A stretch of DNA of 64,000 nucleotides from Lentinula raphanica (Eukaryota; Basidiomycota; Agaricomycetes; Agaricales; Omphalotaceae): assembly GCA_027919835.1 (NCBI GenBank), contig JANVFP010000002.1, positions 186,001-250,000 on the forward strand, written 5' to 3'. Shown here one piece after another: positions 9,305 through 21,389 of this stretch (position 1 is its first letter; every line of letters begins with the position of its first letter). The notes below the pieces were generated by a model. It was given only the letters and a program-made list of their open reading frames with translations, ran no database searches and had not been told where the DNA came from. The position numbers were made by a program, and so were the translations under genes.

Positions 9305-11323
9305 TCATGAGCTTGGTTTATAGTAAATCGTCGTGACGAACTGTAGATGAACCACTGTGAGTATGATACTTTCATAAAACAATAAAGATAGCCCAACCCA
9401 CCTTCTTCCTATACCTCGTCGTCTCACCCACACCCAACACCCCATTCCTCATCGCACTCGTACAGAGATGGTGAAGGACGACGTGAGAAGGCACAGGGAG
9501 GACCGAGGTGTCGTCTGGGATGGAGGGGATGCCGTCTGTGATGGAGTTGGGGTTGGGAGAATTGGGTTTGGGATCGTACTGGTGGTATGAATCTCGTCTT
9601 CGACCGCCTTCGCGGTAGTAGGCTGAGGGAGAGCGGGATTCTCTGTCGCGGTCTCTATCTCTATCTCCCCGGTCGCGGTCGCGATCTCTTTCTCTGTCGC
9701 GATCTCTATCCCGGTCTCGTTCTCGTTCTCGTTCTCGTTCACGAACAGTCCTCTCACCCAAAAGCCTTCCAGGTCCAACACCCGCTCCTCCTCCTCCAGG
9801 TACGATCCCGCCTGGGCTCCCTTGAGCACCCGGGCTCCCACTGACTCCAACCTGAGCCATCTGCACATTCAAAATCAACTTATCCAAATACCTCGGTAAT
9901 CTCGGCGCTGGAGGGATATTGGGTAGCGGGACGAATCCTTCTACTCGATACCCACGATGAGTCGTGGCTTGAGCTTGAATGTTGTTTTGATAGACGAGGT
10001 AGTTTTCTTCTTCCTCTGCGGCTTCGAGGAGCTCGAGGGGGATTTCTGTCGTCCAGCGAGGTTTGTATCGGACTTGGCTTTTACGTGTCCGGGGACGAGT
10101 TGGTTGTTGATTGGATGGGTCTTGAGGAGAGGAATCTTCCTCCTCGCTCCAGAATGGATCTTCTTCTTCTTCACCTTCAACAACTGCCTCCCCTTCCCCT
10201 TCTTCACCCTTGCTAACCTCTGGCACACTCAACCCAACCCCAACATAATTCGCCAGACTCCCATTATCAGCCACAGCAGTAGGCAAATCATCCGCGACTC
10301 TCGTCTCTCCGTCGACGATGAACCTGAGGTGGTGGGTTCCTCTGGGAAGTGCGATGATGATGCTGTGCGCTCCTTTGGCTTTTCCTCCTGTCCCATCTCT
10401 TTGCTTGGCGTCTTCGTCTTCGTCTTCATCCCTCTCCATCCTTCTCCTGATCCCCCAATCCCCATCTCCCGCCCGGGTCAAAAACACCTCGTCCCCGCCT
10501 CCCCGCCAGGAGATCTTCACGACGTAGGTGCGTTCGCCTTCTCGTGCTTGGGGGTTCACTCGGTCGGCGCGCGGGGAAGAGAGCGGTGGTGAGATGAGCG
10601 GTGGTGAAAGAGGAGGTAGAGCGAGGTTGGGGGAAAGGGTATGGAGGAACGGAGGATGAGAGGGGCTGGTGGTGTTTTGGATGGACTTGAGTTTGGTGGA
10701 GGGTCAGAAGAGGAGGACGGGGGGGAAGAGGATACTGGGGAAGAGGATAGAGGGATAGGAGCAATGGGAAGAGGAGGAGGAGCGTTTGTCGTCACGACCT
10801 CTGTCAACGCCAGATCAGGCAACTCGAGGCTTTTCTTTTTTGTTTGCAAGGACGGATGAACTCGTCGTTTGTCGTCTTTCTCTTTCTCTCTATTCTCCTT
10901 TGTTTCCTTGTCGTTGTCGTTAGCGTTGAAGATATCTTCCCTCTCCCTGGTGAACGAAGACCCATAAGGCGAGGGAGACTCGGACTGGCCTCTCATATGC
11001 GTGTATCTTCCATTTCCCAACCCACTCGGCCCATGTCCAACCTGCCTATCCCCTCTATCCACCCTATCTCTATCAGCCCTATCCTGTCTATAGCCCCTTA
11101 ACGAGCTCGTCCGTCTAGGTTCTCCCGAGCTGCTCACAGATGGTCGTCGGTCAGACGACGATGGACTGGGCGCGGGTACTCTTGGTCCTAGACTCGGACT
11201 TCCACTGCCTCCAAGTCTGGACGTCGTCGTCCGACTACTCCTCCGTCGTATACTCCCACTCGTCCTCCGAGTCGACGAGGTGTTGGTTACTTGGCCTTGG
11301 CCTTGGGATTGTGAGTTGCCCAT
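9305..11323 (-). CDS. AMP-activated protein kinase (SNF1) beta subunit
   Basis: Scaffold subunit of the SNF1/AMPK complex, of the yeast Sip1/Sip2/Gal83 family. Exons 10736-11323, 9402-10685 and 9305-9340 give about 635 residues. Intron 2 (61 bases) is secure, because splicing converts the end into RYRKKFVTTIYYKP, the family C-terminus. Intron 1 (50 bases, 10686-10735) is inferred from a frame change. The protein starts MGNSQ, a likely N-myristoylation signal. After a Ser/Arg/Pro-rich N-terminal half comes a CBM48-like glycogen-binding region (KISWRGGGDEVFLTRA ... HHLRFIVDGETRVADDLP), interrupted by an acidic loop. The C-terminal kinase-interaction domain (LPRYLDKLILN ... LPVPSHVVLHHLCTSAMRNGVL) is split by an insertion of more than 100 residues rich in RD/RE repeats. 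Confidence 0.9.
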
Positions 11324-12266
11324 TGTAATTTCAAGTTGTGTATGTGTTCTACTTCGTATGAGTTCTAGTCCTGTTCCCGTCTTCTTTCTCTTTCGTTCGT
11401 CAGCTTTATATCTGAAAGCATGATGAGTTTGTCGTCAGTATCAATTCAATCATGCACATCGACCGTTGAGGAAGTAGAGAAAGCGAAAAGTACCACTTAC
11501 CTTTAGCCAAAAATCTCCACGGACTCTCTTTCAATCCAAGCCAATCCTGGAAGAAACGCGACAGAGCAACGTTCAAACGTTTGCCAAGCCCGCGAAGCAA
11601 AGAAACCGAAAGATACCGAAGGAGTTTGGCGTTGTGCGTTTACAGTTTGTGTGCTGCGTGTTTCGTGAATGCAGATGAGTCGCGCGCGCGATCCTGTCCT
11701 CTCGCTTTCCTATATCCTGTAATCGATTCGAAATTCCTATCCGATTCCTGGGTCCCAGTTCCCGTCGTATTCTATCGTTTCCTATCCTTTCCTATTTAAG
11801 ATCTTATCCTTTCCAAACCAAAGAGTCAAACTGGAAGCAAAAGCCGGAGCAACCCGAAAATCGAAACCCGATGTTGAAGGACAAGGAAGAAAAACAAGAA
11901 CAAAAAGAGAAAACGAGGTATCCACACGCTCGCTCAATTCTGAGTTCCGCCCGCACGAGACCCACACACTCCCACACAGCACACTCTATTACTAACCCCT
12001 AATAAACCCCATCAAGCCCCTATCAACCCTATCAACCCCTATCAAATCCAATTGGTACCGATAAAACTCTTAGAAAGCGTAAGTAACGTTGAAACTTGAG
12101 GCCAACTTGAAAGCTTGACAAGTTATGTAACGTTGATTCACTCTCACTCTCACTGCTCTTGCATCCCAACCTGTACATATACAAAACCATGCTACATGGG
12201 TACACACCGAGCACTCCACTGAGTCCACTCCTACTATGTACTTGTGAGTTTAACTCTTACATCTAC
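11324..12266. promoter_or_regulatory. AMPK beta upstream region and P450 3' flank
   Basis: No gene is supported. The first few hundred bases are pyrimidine-rich on the minus strand, as expected for a fungal promoter/5'UTR. Around 11990-12050 is a short run of degenerate cccctatcaa units. A CT run (ctctcactctcactgctct) lies near 12140. Confidence 0.45.
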
Positions 12267-14662
12267 TCACCCCCGAGGACGGAACTTCAACTTGCAACTA
12301 AGACCCACTGGAAACATTCCCTAAAAACACAAAACAAAACAAACAAGTTCAATGTCAGTAAGCTTTTCAATGTTCATCAAAGGAAATAGCAAGAGAGCAG
12401 AGAACCAAACATACAAACAACTCAATCATTTCCATCGTCTTCTCATTCGTCTCCGGAGAACACTCCACATCGAACGTTCTCAGAACCAATGCAAGCACCG
12501 TTTTCATTGCTCCCCTTGCGAGATGCTGTCCAATACACACCCTTGTTCCTAGTCCATATGGTGCCCATGCTTGGGTCATTGCATCCTGGGAATCCTGGTT
12601 GGAGTCCTGTTCAAGCCATCGAGAGATATCAAACTCCTCCGGATTCCCAAACACATCCTCCTTTCGATGCATGGACCACGATTGGGTACCAATTACTGTC
12701 CCAGGAGGAATCCGATGTCCCAGGATATCCAAGCCAGTACTGTGCCCACGACTCCCACTTGGAGCTTGCTGGGGACCGGGAGCAAGCCGTTCAAGAAACG
12801 TAGGAATCGGACCATGTAGCCGGAGTCCTTCCTTACACAACGCATCCAACACCGGGAGGTTATTATGCAGCGTTTTCCAATCCAAACCCATGGATCCTGC
12901 ATCAGGCATGGCATGATCGAGTTCAGCTTGGATCTGGTGTTGGACGTGGTGTGGTTGGATAGCAAATTGGTAGAGGATGTAGGATACGGCGACGGCGGTT
13001 GCGTCTACGCCTGCTAACCTGCGTTATGCATAAGGGGGATGGTGGATTGGATCAAGCTCTGTGTATAGGCAAAGATTTGATGAATTTTGGAGGGCTTACA
13101 TGTGGGACATGGATTCGGAGGTCATCTCTTCAAGCGAGAGTTGGTCTTCGGGGGTACAAGAGTCGTTGTGTGCAAAGAGTCGTTCGATGAATGTTGGACG
13201 TTCTTGTTCACTGTTGATACTACTGGTATGGAGACCGGCATCTCTTTCCTTCTTGTATTCATGCACGAAATGCGCTATTGTCTGTACGTATGGGGAGGGT
13301 AAGATTCATGTAAAGTTTTTAGAATGAATAGAAGAAGAGAGACTCGGGAACAACTGACTCACGTTGAAAAGAGTATCGCCGCTCGAACAAAAACTCTGCC
13401 ATCGTTTGTTGGGAAATCGACGGACGAGGGTAAATAGCCAGTTTGGAACAATCCCTTGCTGAATAACGGCGGCGGCGGCGGTGCCCCCGGCATACCCATC
13501 AGTTAAATGAATGCAATCATTCAAAACCAACGAATAAAACTTGGAATCAAATTTTGTGCGTGTACAACTCACAATCAAGATCAACAAAGCAAAATCCTCG
13601 ATGGAAGACATGATGATATCATGGCTATCCTTTGACCAAGCTTTGAGTGCGCCTTGGTCATGACCAAAGGTGCTTTTGAGAATGAGATCGATCATGACTA
13701 GGTGCATGCCGTGGAATATGTCGACGGGTTGGTCTTTGGATTCTAGGATTTTCTGTTGAATAGCATGATTAGTAGTATGGCCCGGGTGTAAGGAGCACAG
13801 TTCGGATGCATTAGCGTTGAGGTAAAGATTGAGTTGGGTGAATGCTCACCTGGACTAAAAGTTCCGCTGACGACTTCATGTCAGGGTGAAGCAAGGCGAT
13901 GTTGCTGGGTGAATAATGGGAAGAGAAGATACGTTTGTATTTTGCGTGGACGTTGTGTTCGATGATAGCGACTCTATATAGTGAGTAAAGGCCCGATAAC
14001 TTGAAGTCAACTTATCGGGGAATAGTATGTGAGATTTGACATCGAGACATACGAGTGCAACTGTCCGTTCCTAGTAAAAGACCAAGACAAGACTTGAACA
14101 TCAGTCACTGCCAACGGTGAAAAGTCGGAGCCGTGAAAAAAACACCAGGAGACCACACCACGTACATATGAACCGCGTTATAAATCGGCCCCTTGTCCAA
14201 CTTCAACGCACTATACACCATCCTCGTCGTCTGCTGCCCACGATCCGGATCAAGAAACGCGACCGTGTTCGGCCCAATCCGAACTACAGGTCCATACGTC
14301 TCGAAACAATCGTCTATAGCCCGAACCTTGCGACAGCGCAGAGTGTGGAGGAGGATCCATAGGTCGGATACCGCGGCGTACCATGGGCCAGGGATGGAGC
14401 TCAACGGGGAGAAGTACAGACGGTGAAGGGCTTTTGAGATGAGGAAAGTGAGGGGGAGGAGGAGGATGGAGAGGAGGATGGTACGAGGGGTCAGACTGGT
14501 CATCATGTCTTGGACTGCAATGACAATGGCAGTGAGAGGTGAGGTTGAGGACCAGTTGAAGTGATCGCTGAACATTGCGTGTACTTGAGGCAATGGTTGG
14601 AAGAGACCAGCGCTGGCAGTGGCAATGATTGACAATGACATGTTGTGAGAGTCGATGGTCAT
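12267..14662 (-). CDS. cytochrome P450 monooxygenase
   Basis: Membrane-anchored heme monooxygenase; substrate unknown. The first exon (about 14160-14662) has a hydrophobic anchor (TILLSILLLPLTFLISKAL) and the proline-rich hinge SSIPGPW. Later exons give the C-helix region (YKRIFSSHYSPSNIALLHPDM, about 13870-13960), the I-helix AGVDAT near 13000, the ExxR motif KEGLRLHG near 12830, the EEFDISRWL segment and the heme loop YGLGTRVCIG near 12525, where Tyr replaces the usual Phe. The last exons are 12415-13018 and 12267-12320 around a 94-base intron, ending FPVGLSCKLKFRPRG. At least six introns are needed. One, at 13459-13572, is 114 bases and open in frame, so its retention would add 38 residues. 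Start 14662 or the in-frame ATG 21 bases later are both possible. No secondary-metabolite backbone gene is adjacent. Confidence 0.88.
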
Positions 14663-15206
14663 TATATAGTATATACTTATAGTCCTGTCGAATTTCGAAA
14701 AGTCTTTTCGAATCCTGTGAATAAAAAGTTGATCATGAATTGCGGGAGAATACTATACTGCTGACTGCCAAGTTGACTCAGGACTGAGAGGGAATCATGA
14801 TCGTTCCCACTGGTGCCAGCCCGAGTTGAAATGCTGTTGCCCGTTGTTGATGATGAGCGGCCTATGAATTTGGGTATCGAGTATGTCGGAACTGTCACTG
14901 AACGGTGCAACGAGTTTGGTCTCTATTTCGGACTCGAAAGTGATAATGTGTTGTCTGTCCTTGGGGGACTATAACGGACGGACGACAAACATCAGCAGAG
15001 CCCAGCTCTGTTAGCTGCTCATTGGCCCAGTGGGGAACTTGAATTCCTCTGAGTCAAAATGAATTCCGTTGGTTTGACGCATTTTCGCCGTTTCGGTCGA
15101 CACGATTGTACTCCTTCCTCATATAACGCCTGCGTTGAACTTGAGTGAGAATTTGGAGGGTGGCCAGCAACAAAAAAAATGTACAAAGAATATGTACGAC
15201 GAGTTA
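14663..15206. other. intergenic between P450 start and the secreted-protein gene
   Basis: Contains the P450 promoter (TATA-like tatatagtatatac at about 14663-14676) and the 3' flank of the next gene. No open frame here has support. Confidence 0.45.
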
Positions 15207-15973
15207 TCAAACATCGTTCTTCGATTTAGTAGGCGAGACTGGCAGAGCTGCCAGCAGCGGGTATCCTTCGTAAAGAAGGCCTTTCGAACCCTGTGCAGAC
15301 ACCTTGACCAGACCTTTGAGCTCGCCATGCAGATACACTTTACCGAAGCAGAAGTTCTCAGCCCGGTCCGTACTCCCACAATTCGACTTCCCAGAGACCT
15401 GCAACGTGAACTCGACGGACCCATCGTTACCTGGGATGAAATTCCGACACGAAGGCTGGAAAACAGGTTCAGCCTCAGGGGCCCCTCGTAGACTGTTCAA
15501 TCCCTTCCCTCTTTTCAATCCTATCACTTTCTTCTCTTTGACGATCGCTGCTCCAACCGATTGCTTGAAATACTCGTAATCTGCGTCTGGTTCCTCCAAA
15601 GGCTCGGACTGACTTTGCTGACTTCGAGGAGCCAAGCCGGTGTTTGTACCCGTCGGCTGATCCTTTGGGCCTTTAGAATGAGGCTCCAAGCAGAAGACAA
15701 CCACTTCGGCCTTGTTAGAAAAGATCCTTCGGACGTGCGCTGTGGCATCTCGAGCTTCCAAGATACGCGCAGGTTCTAGAGTAGAGGAGGGACCAATGTT
15801 GCTATCCTGGCTACGAGCTGACACGGAATCGAACTACGGGAAGCCAAGTCATCATCAGAATTCATCAATTCCACGCAATGGCAGTGCCTCCTCACCCCTT
15901 CCGTGTAGACCGGACTCGCATGAGCTGTTGAAGCAGCGATGAAGAGTAGGAAAACGTGAAGCGCAAGACGCAT
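15207..15973 (-). CDS. small secreted protein of unknown function
   Basis: Two exons, 15896-15973 and 15207-15833, with a 62-base intron, give 234 residues. The first exon is essentially a signal peptide (MRLALHVFLLFIAASTA, then HASP), so the start at 15973 is favoured over an upstream in-frame ATG at 16066. The mature protein has a polar middle with SQQSQSEPLEEPD, then a region (FQPSCRNFIPGNDGSVEFTLQV ... NCGSTDRAENFCFGKVYLHGEL) that looks like a beta-rich extracellular fold with three cysteines. I recognise no family. Expected location is the cell wall or medium. Confidence 0.7.
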
Positions 15974-17267
15974 GCTCTGTAAAATCGAATGTGGTTGGAA
16001 TTGATCTGGACTCGAACGTTGTGCTGAGGAGAAGGCAAAAGTTAGCGATGACTCGTCTTTTGCCAATCCCGAGTCGATGGAATGGACTGAACACTTACTC
16101 TGATAGTCGTATGATTCAGGAAAGAATCAAGATATGCTGAGATAATTCGAACGACGGTATGGGTGAACTCGACCAGCGAGACAACCGTGACTGCAGCAGA
16201 GGAGAAAAAACTTTTCGGGCAAGAGAAGAAGGGATGAAAAGCTATCACTTTCTAGCGCGCATTTTTATCTATCGCTAGACACCCGAGGTGAGCCGTCGGT
16301 AATGGACACCGCAGGGGGGAAAAGCCGCAAACCTCTTTCAATTACAGCCTTACAGCCTACAGGCAATGGGAACATCAGCTAATTACTGAGATAGCAGCAG
16401 ATAGCAGCAGATATCTCGCTTGGCTTCAGATTGCGCTACAGCGGGCTGTGTGTAGTAGCCTGTGCATCCTGCCTTCAACCTTGTGTTGTTGTGCGTTAGC
16501 TGCATGCCTCCAAAGTGAAGCCTGTGCTCACTGTGGTTTGACAAGCTGGAAATGAGGGATCTCCGGGACGTACTAGCCAGGTCTGACCGGGTAATGAAGT
16601 GACGGGATTGTTCTGCAGAGTTCGGCACCTGCTCGCTTTCTTATCTGTAATGTAGACGATACAACCTCATAAGTATAATCGAGGATCAGTAAGGATCAGT
16701 GTGGGATTCCCGAGCCTTGCCAAGCGCATGAAATAGAGGCGGCGATATTGCTCTACGTCGATAAGTATCACCACGCCGGATGAATCGGAGATACAGTAGG
16801 ATACAGTGGACTGGGACTGTTTTGCTGGTTCAGGTCACCCTTTATCACCATTCGGAACATATGATGTTGGCTGACCGAGAATTTTGACGAGAACTCATTT
16901 CAGTTTGGATGGAAGACTTTATGTGCCAGGTTGCGTCAGTCGTGAGTCGTTCCAGCATTGTTCCAGGTGAGTTTCCCTCCAGTTATGAAAGCCGTGTCAT
17001 AGTTTAGTAGTATGAGTTTCCGGTAGAGATTTTGAAGAAGAGATCGGGTAGGACTGTAGGAGACTTGGAAGTTGGCAGGTGTCAGTTACTAGAAAGTTGA
17101 AACGCCGACAAAGTTCAAAATTAGCGCTGGTCATCATCCAGCGTCAATCAGTCTTCGAAAACAACAATGACCAGTCCGAGCTTTTGTCTTCTATTGTTGT
17201 CCTTGAACCTTATCCCAATTCATCTCATATTGCGAGAGTTGATATCTGTAACGCAGGCGAACCTAGC
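15974..17267. other. long intergenic region before the farnesyltransferase gene
   Basis: No gene is supported across about 1.3 kb. It should hold two divergent promoters. Short direct duplications (agatagcagcagatagcagcag near 16390 and gaggatcagtaaggatcagt near 16680) are visible. An intron in the 5'UTR of the next gene is possible (acceptor-like acgcag near 17255). Confidence 0.4.
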
Positions 17268-18655
17268 ATGGCTCAGATCGATGACAACTATCCTACTCCT
17301 ACGTCCATATCCCAGAAGTCGACTATCGCACTGCTCGTGAAACCCAATCCTCCTAGTCCTTCCACCAATTCTACACCAATCCAATCTGGAATACTAGATG
17401 TTAACCTCCACCTTGGATACCTAGGACGACATCTTCTCCAAGGTCTTCCTGCCCGATACACCTCCCAAGACGCGTCCCAGCCCTGGCTGCTTTTCTGGTC
17501 ACTTCAAAGCCTTAGCTTACTGAAAGTCGAATTGGATCAAGGTAACAAACAGAAAGCAGCCGAGGCTATCCTGGCAATGCAGAATACCACTGAAGGAGGA
17601 TTTGGCGGTGGACCTGGTCAGGCAGCGCATCTGTTACCAACTTATGCAGCTGTATGTACTCTAGCAATAGTTGGAGCTCCGGATCCATCCATGCCCAATT
17701 CGGTCTCGCCGTGGACGAGAATTGACAGACGCGCGCTATACAGTCTCTTCCTTTCACTAAAACAGCCCGATGGCTCGTTTCGCGTGTCGTCAAACGGGGA
17801 AGTCGATGTGAGGGGTGTGTATTGCTTATTGGCCGTGGCGAAATTGTTGAATCTGATGACTGAGGAATTGGTGAGAGGGACGAAAGAGTGGATTAAAGGA
17901 TGCCAGACGTATGAGGGTGGATTTGCTAGTGCGGCATTGAGCATTGGGGAAGGTGAATGGGCTCCGTTAGGGGAAGCGCATGGAGGATACACCTTTTGCG
18001 CATTGGCAGCATGGGTTTTGCTTGAGCTGGAATACCCTTCGACGTCATCAGGACTCCAGTTGAATCTGAAGAATCTCAAACGGTGGCTTGTTCATATGCA
18101 GGGAGGTGAAGATGAACTGTATGGATTTAGGGGAAGGACGAACAAATTGGTAGATGGATGCTACTCTTGGTGGATCGGGGGATGTTTCCAGCTTCTGGAC
18201 AAGCTGGAAGGTCGCCAGAATGTGCAAGAGTCCGATTGCATTTGGAATCCTGAAGGGCTGCAGGAGTATATCTTGTATGCTGCGCAACATCCCGCCGGTG
18301 GGTTGAGAGACAAACCTCCAAAGTAGGCCCTGTTTCCATGCCTGCTGTGTTCTCTCTCTTATGTATCGTTCGAATGTTCAGGGCACCGGATATGTATCAT
18401 ACCCTGTACAATCTTGCAGGGCTTTCCGCTGCTCAATACACATGCCAACCTGCAAATACCACCTCTTCCTCCGCCCCAAACTCGTCAGCCTCTTCGAATT
18501 CACCTACAGGATCACGGACATCTTCCGAAAATCGGTCCTCTTCTCAGACTCGAGTCCCTACTCTCAACGCTACCGACCCACTCTTCAATCTCACTAGAAC
18601 GCACGTGGACGCAATGATGAGTTGGTTTAGGGAGGAGCATCGACAGGAATTTTGA
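17268..18655 (+). CDS. RAM1: protein farnesyltransferase subunit beta
   Basis: Catalytic zinc-binding beta subunit that, with the alpha subunit, attaches farnesyl to CaaX proteins such as Ras and fungal mating pheromones. Exons 17268-18322 and 18382-18655 around a 59-base intron encode 442 residues. The start MAQIDDNYPTPTS fits the family N-terminus. Family motifs in order: DASQPWLLFWSLQSL, GGFGGGPGQAAHLLPTYAAV, LKQPDGSFRVSSNGEVDVRG, CQTYEGGF, EAHGGYTFCALAA, RTNKLVDGCYSWW (zinc ligands Asp and Cys in VDGCYS) and, restored only by splicing, KAPDMYHTLYNLAGLS with the third zinc ligand His. An unspliced reading would stop at 18326 without this His. The C-terminal 70 residues are a Ser/Thr-rich extension followed by TLNATDPLFNLTR. 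Confidence 0.95.
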
Positions 18656-19170
18656 CGTGATCCTCGGTATGCGCATCGAGGGATTTTCAACGTCCGTATA
18701 CTAATAGGGTTTGGGAGTACCAGTTGAACGTTGAACACTGGTGTGCTTCTGTTAGTCCTCTCAAAGTGTATTTTTCCAATTCCAACGTGTATTATCACCA
18801 TCCAAACTCGAATCATCTATGGATTTTTTTTGCTTACATCCATGGGTTACTACCGTGACGAAAACCGTCGTGTCTCTTGCTGTCTCTTGCCAGAAGTGTG
18901 AAGATGCGTTGGCCATATGTGGCAAAGAGGGCCTGGTATTTCCTCACGTTGTGTCAAGCGGGACGCAAAGCCAATGGACAATGTCCAGTAGCGTCCTAAT
19001 ATTCAGGAGGTCCGTTACTTACTGCGACCTGTCTGCGGATTCCAGTACATACTACATAACTTGTTCGTTTGGAGCTGGGGCCGTCGGCATGACCGTGTCT
19101 ATTTGTTTTCCCAGCCACTCGCGCGCTCTGTTTGTTTCCAAGCCTATTGCCTTCTGTATCCGAAATTCGA
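18656..19170. other. intergenic, promoter of the FYR-domain gene
   Basis: No gene is supported; the reading frames here lack family features. Confidence 0.4.
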
Positions 19171-21389
19171 ATGAGTTCTGGTCAATCTCTACTTTCCTCT
19201 GATACTTCATCGGACGCTCAACAGAGTTCATCTTATATCCAAAATGGGAGTTCTTTCAACGACCCTTTGGCTACCTCAACAAATCCCTTCGCTACATCGA
19301 GCAAGGTCCAAGCCTCTAACATTGGAGACAAACGCAGCAGTTTAGTAGAGGGAGAGTGTGTCGACGTTCATGACGATCAAAGACCGACCAAAAAGGTGAA
19401 AGTCATAGAGAACTCGAGTGAGTCTAGTCCGGATCTTATGTGAAAACTTGAAGCTTACTGATTATCTTCACAGGCGCAGCTGCCTCAACGAGAATTGCTA
19501 CTGGTAGGTGGTTTGCATTTTGATCACCAGAACGGTGGCGCCTTTTGTGCACTCGCGCTTCGTTATCGTATCTCATGCTTCAACTTTCTCATCATGCGGC
19601 AGATCTCACTGAAAGTAATACCACGACCCAGGCCATTGACCCTGCTTTGCAAATCCAGAGTCAAGAGCGTCCGGCAACATCGATCTCCTCTCCCCTTTCC
19701 TCCAACCCATATGCAATATACCTCACCAATAATCGGAGTGGCACCGGTTCAGCTCTGATATATCCACCATTCGCCAATCCTTACTACTATCTTGCTCTTC
19801 CACCGACAACGATGCCCTTCCCAGGCATTCCAGTTATGCCATCAATATACACTCACAGCCCTCCAGTCGCTATACGACCCCAGTCCTCCTTCACGCCTCC
19901 TACTAGATCTTCGTTTGTAGGAGTTCAGCCTGAAATCGTTCACCAGATTCCTGTCCCGACACAGAATTCAACTAGTGGAACCAATTCTATGGATCATAGC
20001 CAGCAATCTTCTACGCCATCTTCATCCAAACCTAGACGCTTGAAATCGCATGCTGTTGTAACCAAGAGCCACAGTATTCCCACAGTCCCTCGAGACAAGG
20101 ACGGAAAGCCAATGCTGCCTCTCAACGTCGGGATCATGACTGTAGTGCGTCTGGGCACCATTTGTTTCCGAGAACATTTTCACTCCGAACGCTACATCTT
20201 CCCCGTTGGCTATACTGTCACTCGCCGCTACCTCTCTACTCTTGACCCTCATGCTGAAGTCGTCTACAACTGCACTATCCTAGACGGTGGTGACGGCCCA
20301 AAATTTCAGATCATCCCTTCGGATGAACCAGACAAGCCAATCATTGCGTCCACGGCGACTGGCGCATGGAGCTCGATTGTCAGGAAGGCAAACGAGATCA
20401 GGAGCAGGCAGCATAGTAATTCTGTCTCAGGACCAGACTTTTTCGGATTAGGTCAGAACACGATAAGGCATCTAATTCAACAGTTGCCGGGTGCGGAAAG
20501 GTTAGCGAAGAGGGGAACCCAAGAAGGTGAGAAGGGTGATAGAAGGGGCAATGACGGTAGCAGGCGCAACAGAATCTATGTCTGGCAAAATTACATTGAA
20601 GGTGGTCCGCTAGGAGGCCGACATGCAGCTGTTACACCTGCGTTGCCAGAAGACTATTGCAGTAGTCAGAGCAGTGGTTTTCCCGGAAGTTTGGGCAGTA
20701 ACAAGGACGTTTCGGAGGATACCCCTGCCCTTGCAACGGCCAGTGACGTTGAAGGAGGGTCAGGTCATGGCACGAACGCCAACTTTGCTACCTCCCTTCG
20801 CTCTCCTACTGATTCAGATGGCACATCAGGAAGACGTTCCGGATTATCTCACTATCCTTCTCGTGTTAGAGTTCAAGCAGAACAACAGATATCGCCACAA
20901 CGTCAAGGGAAAGGGTACTATCATGATCATCCGCCTCAACGCAGTACGTCAAACCACCATTCCATTCATGATTCGCCCCGACATCCAGAATATTCACAAC
21001 AAACATATTTGCAAGTTCAACAAGAACAAATGACGCCCGATCTGCATTCTCATTTTCAAGATAATGCTCATGCTCAAGCCACGCTGGCGAGTTTGTTGCA
21101 CACCCTTGCCGGCGTTCAGGACGGGGTCGATCCTGCGAACTTCGTAACCCTCGATCTCCCAGCTGTAACAAACGTGTTCAGCGGCGAAGTTTCCGGAAGA
21201 AACAACGGGAATCAAGAGGCAGGCAAGGGTAATGTCCACTTTGTCGAAAGAGGTCGAGCAGATGCTGAAACGCCCCTGGAAGTAGTGAATGCGGAATCCT
21301 CTTCATTGCATGAACCAGGATTACAAGACCCTTCTGTTGATCATACACCAGCACATTCAGAAACGGAATTCAAAGAATCCAGCCAATAA
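19171..21389 (+). CDS. FYR-domain (FYRN/FYRC) nuclear protein, TBRG1-like
   Basis: Three exons (19171-19417, 19474-19503 and 19603-21389), with introns of 56 and 99 bases and a 30-base middle exon, encode 687 residues. The first third is Ser/Thr-rich with a nuclear-localisation-like KKVKV. After a basic stretch (KPRRLKSHAVVTKSH) comes MLPLNVGIMTVVRLGTI ... RYIFPVGYTVTRRYLST, the FYRN module, then FQIIPSDEPDKPI and TATGAWSSIVRKANEIR ... SGPDFFGLGQNTIRHLIQQLPGA, the FYRC module. Both FYR halves are adjacent, as in TBRG1-type chromatin-associated proteins. The 300-residue tail is low complexity, rich in His, Gln and Ser. A role in chromatin regulation is inferred from the domain only. Confidence 0.9.

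Noticed and set aside
9587..10592. Long plus-strand frames rich in Leu, Phe and Ser
   Set aside because: Antisense to the AMPK beta exon, produced by its biased codons and RD/RE repeats.
14677..15210. Short minus-strand frames (such as 14677-14910) upstream of the P450
   Set aside because: No signal, motif or splice context; most likely promoter sequence.
15820..15840. A tRNA B-box-like GTTCGATTCC on the minus strand
   Set aside because: It lies at the start of exon 2 of the small secreted protein; there is no A box or cloverleaf upstream.
18327..18330. Apparent early stop of the farnesyltransferase gene after DKPPK
   Set aside because: It lies in a 59-base intron; splicing restores the essential MYHTLYNLAGLS segment.
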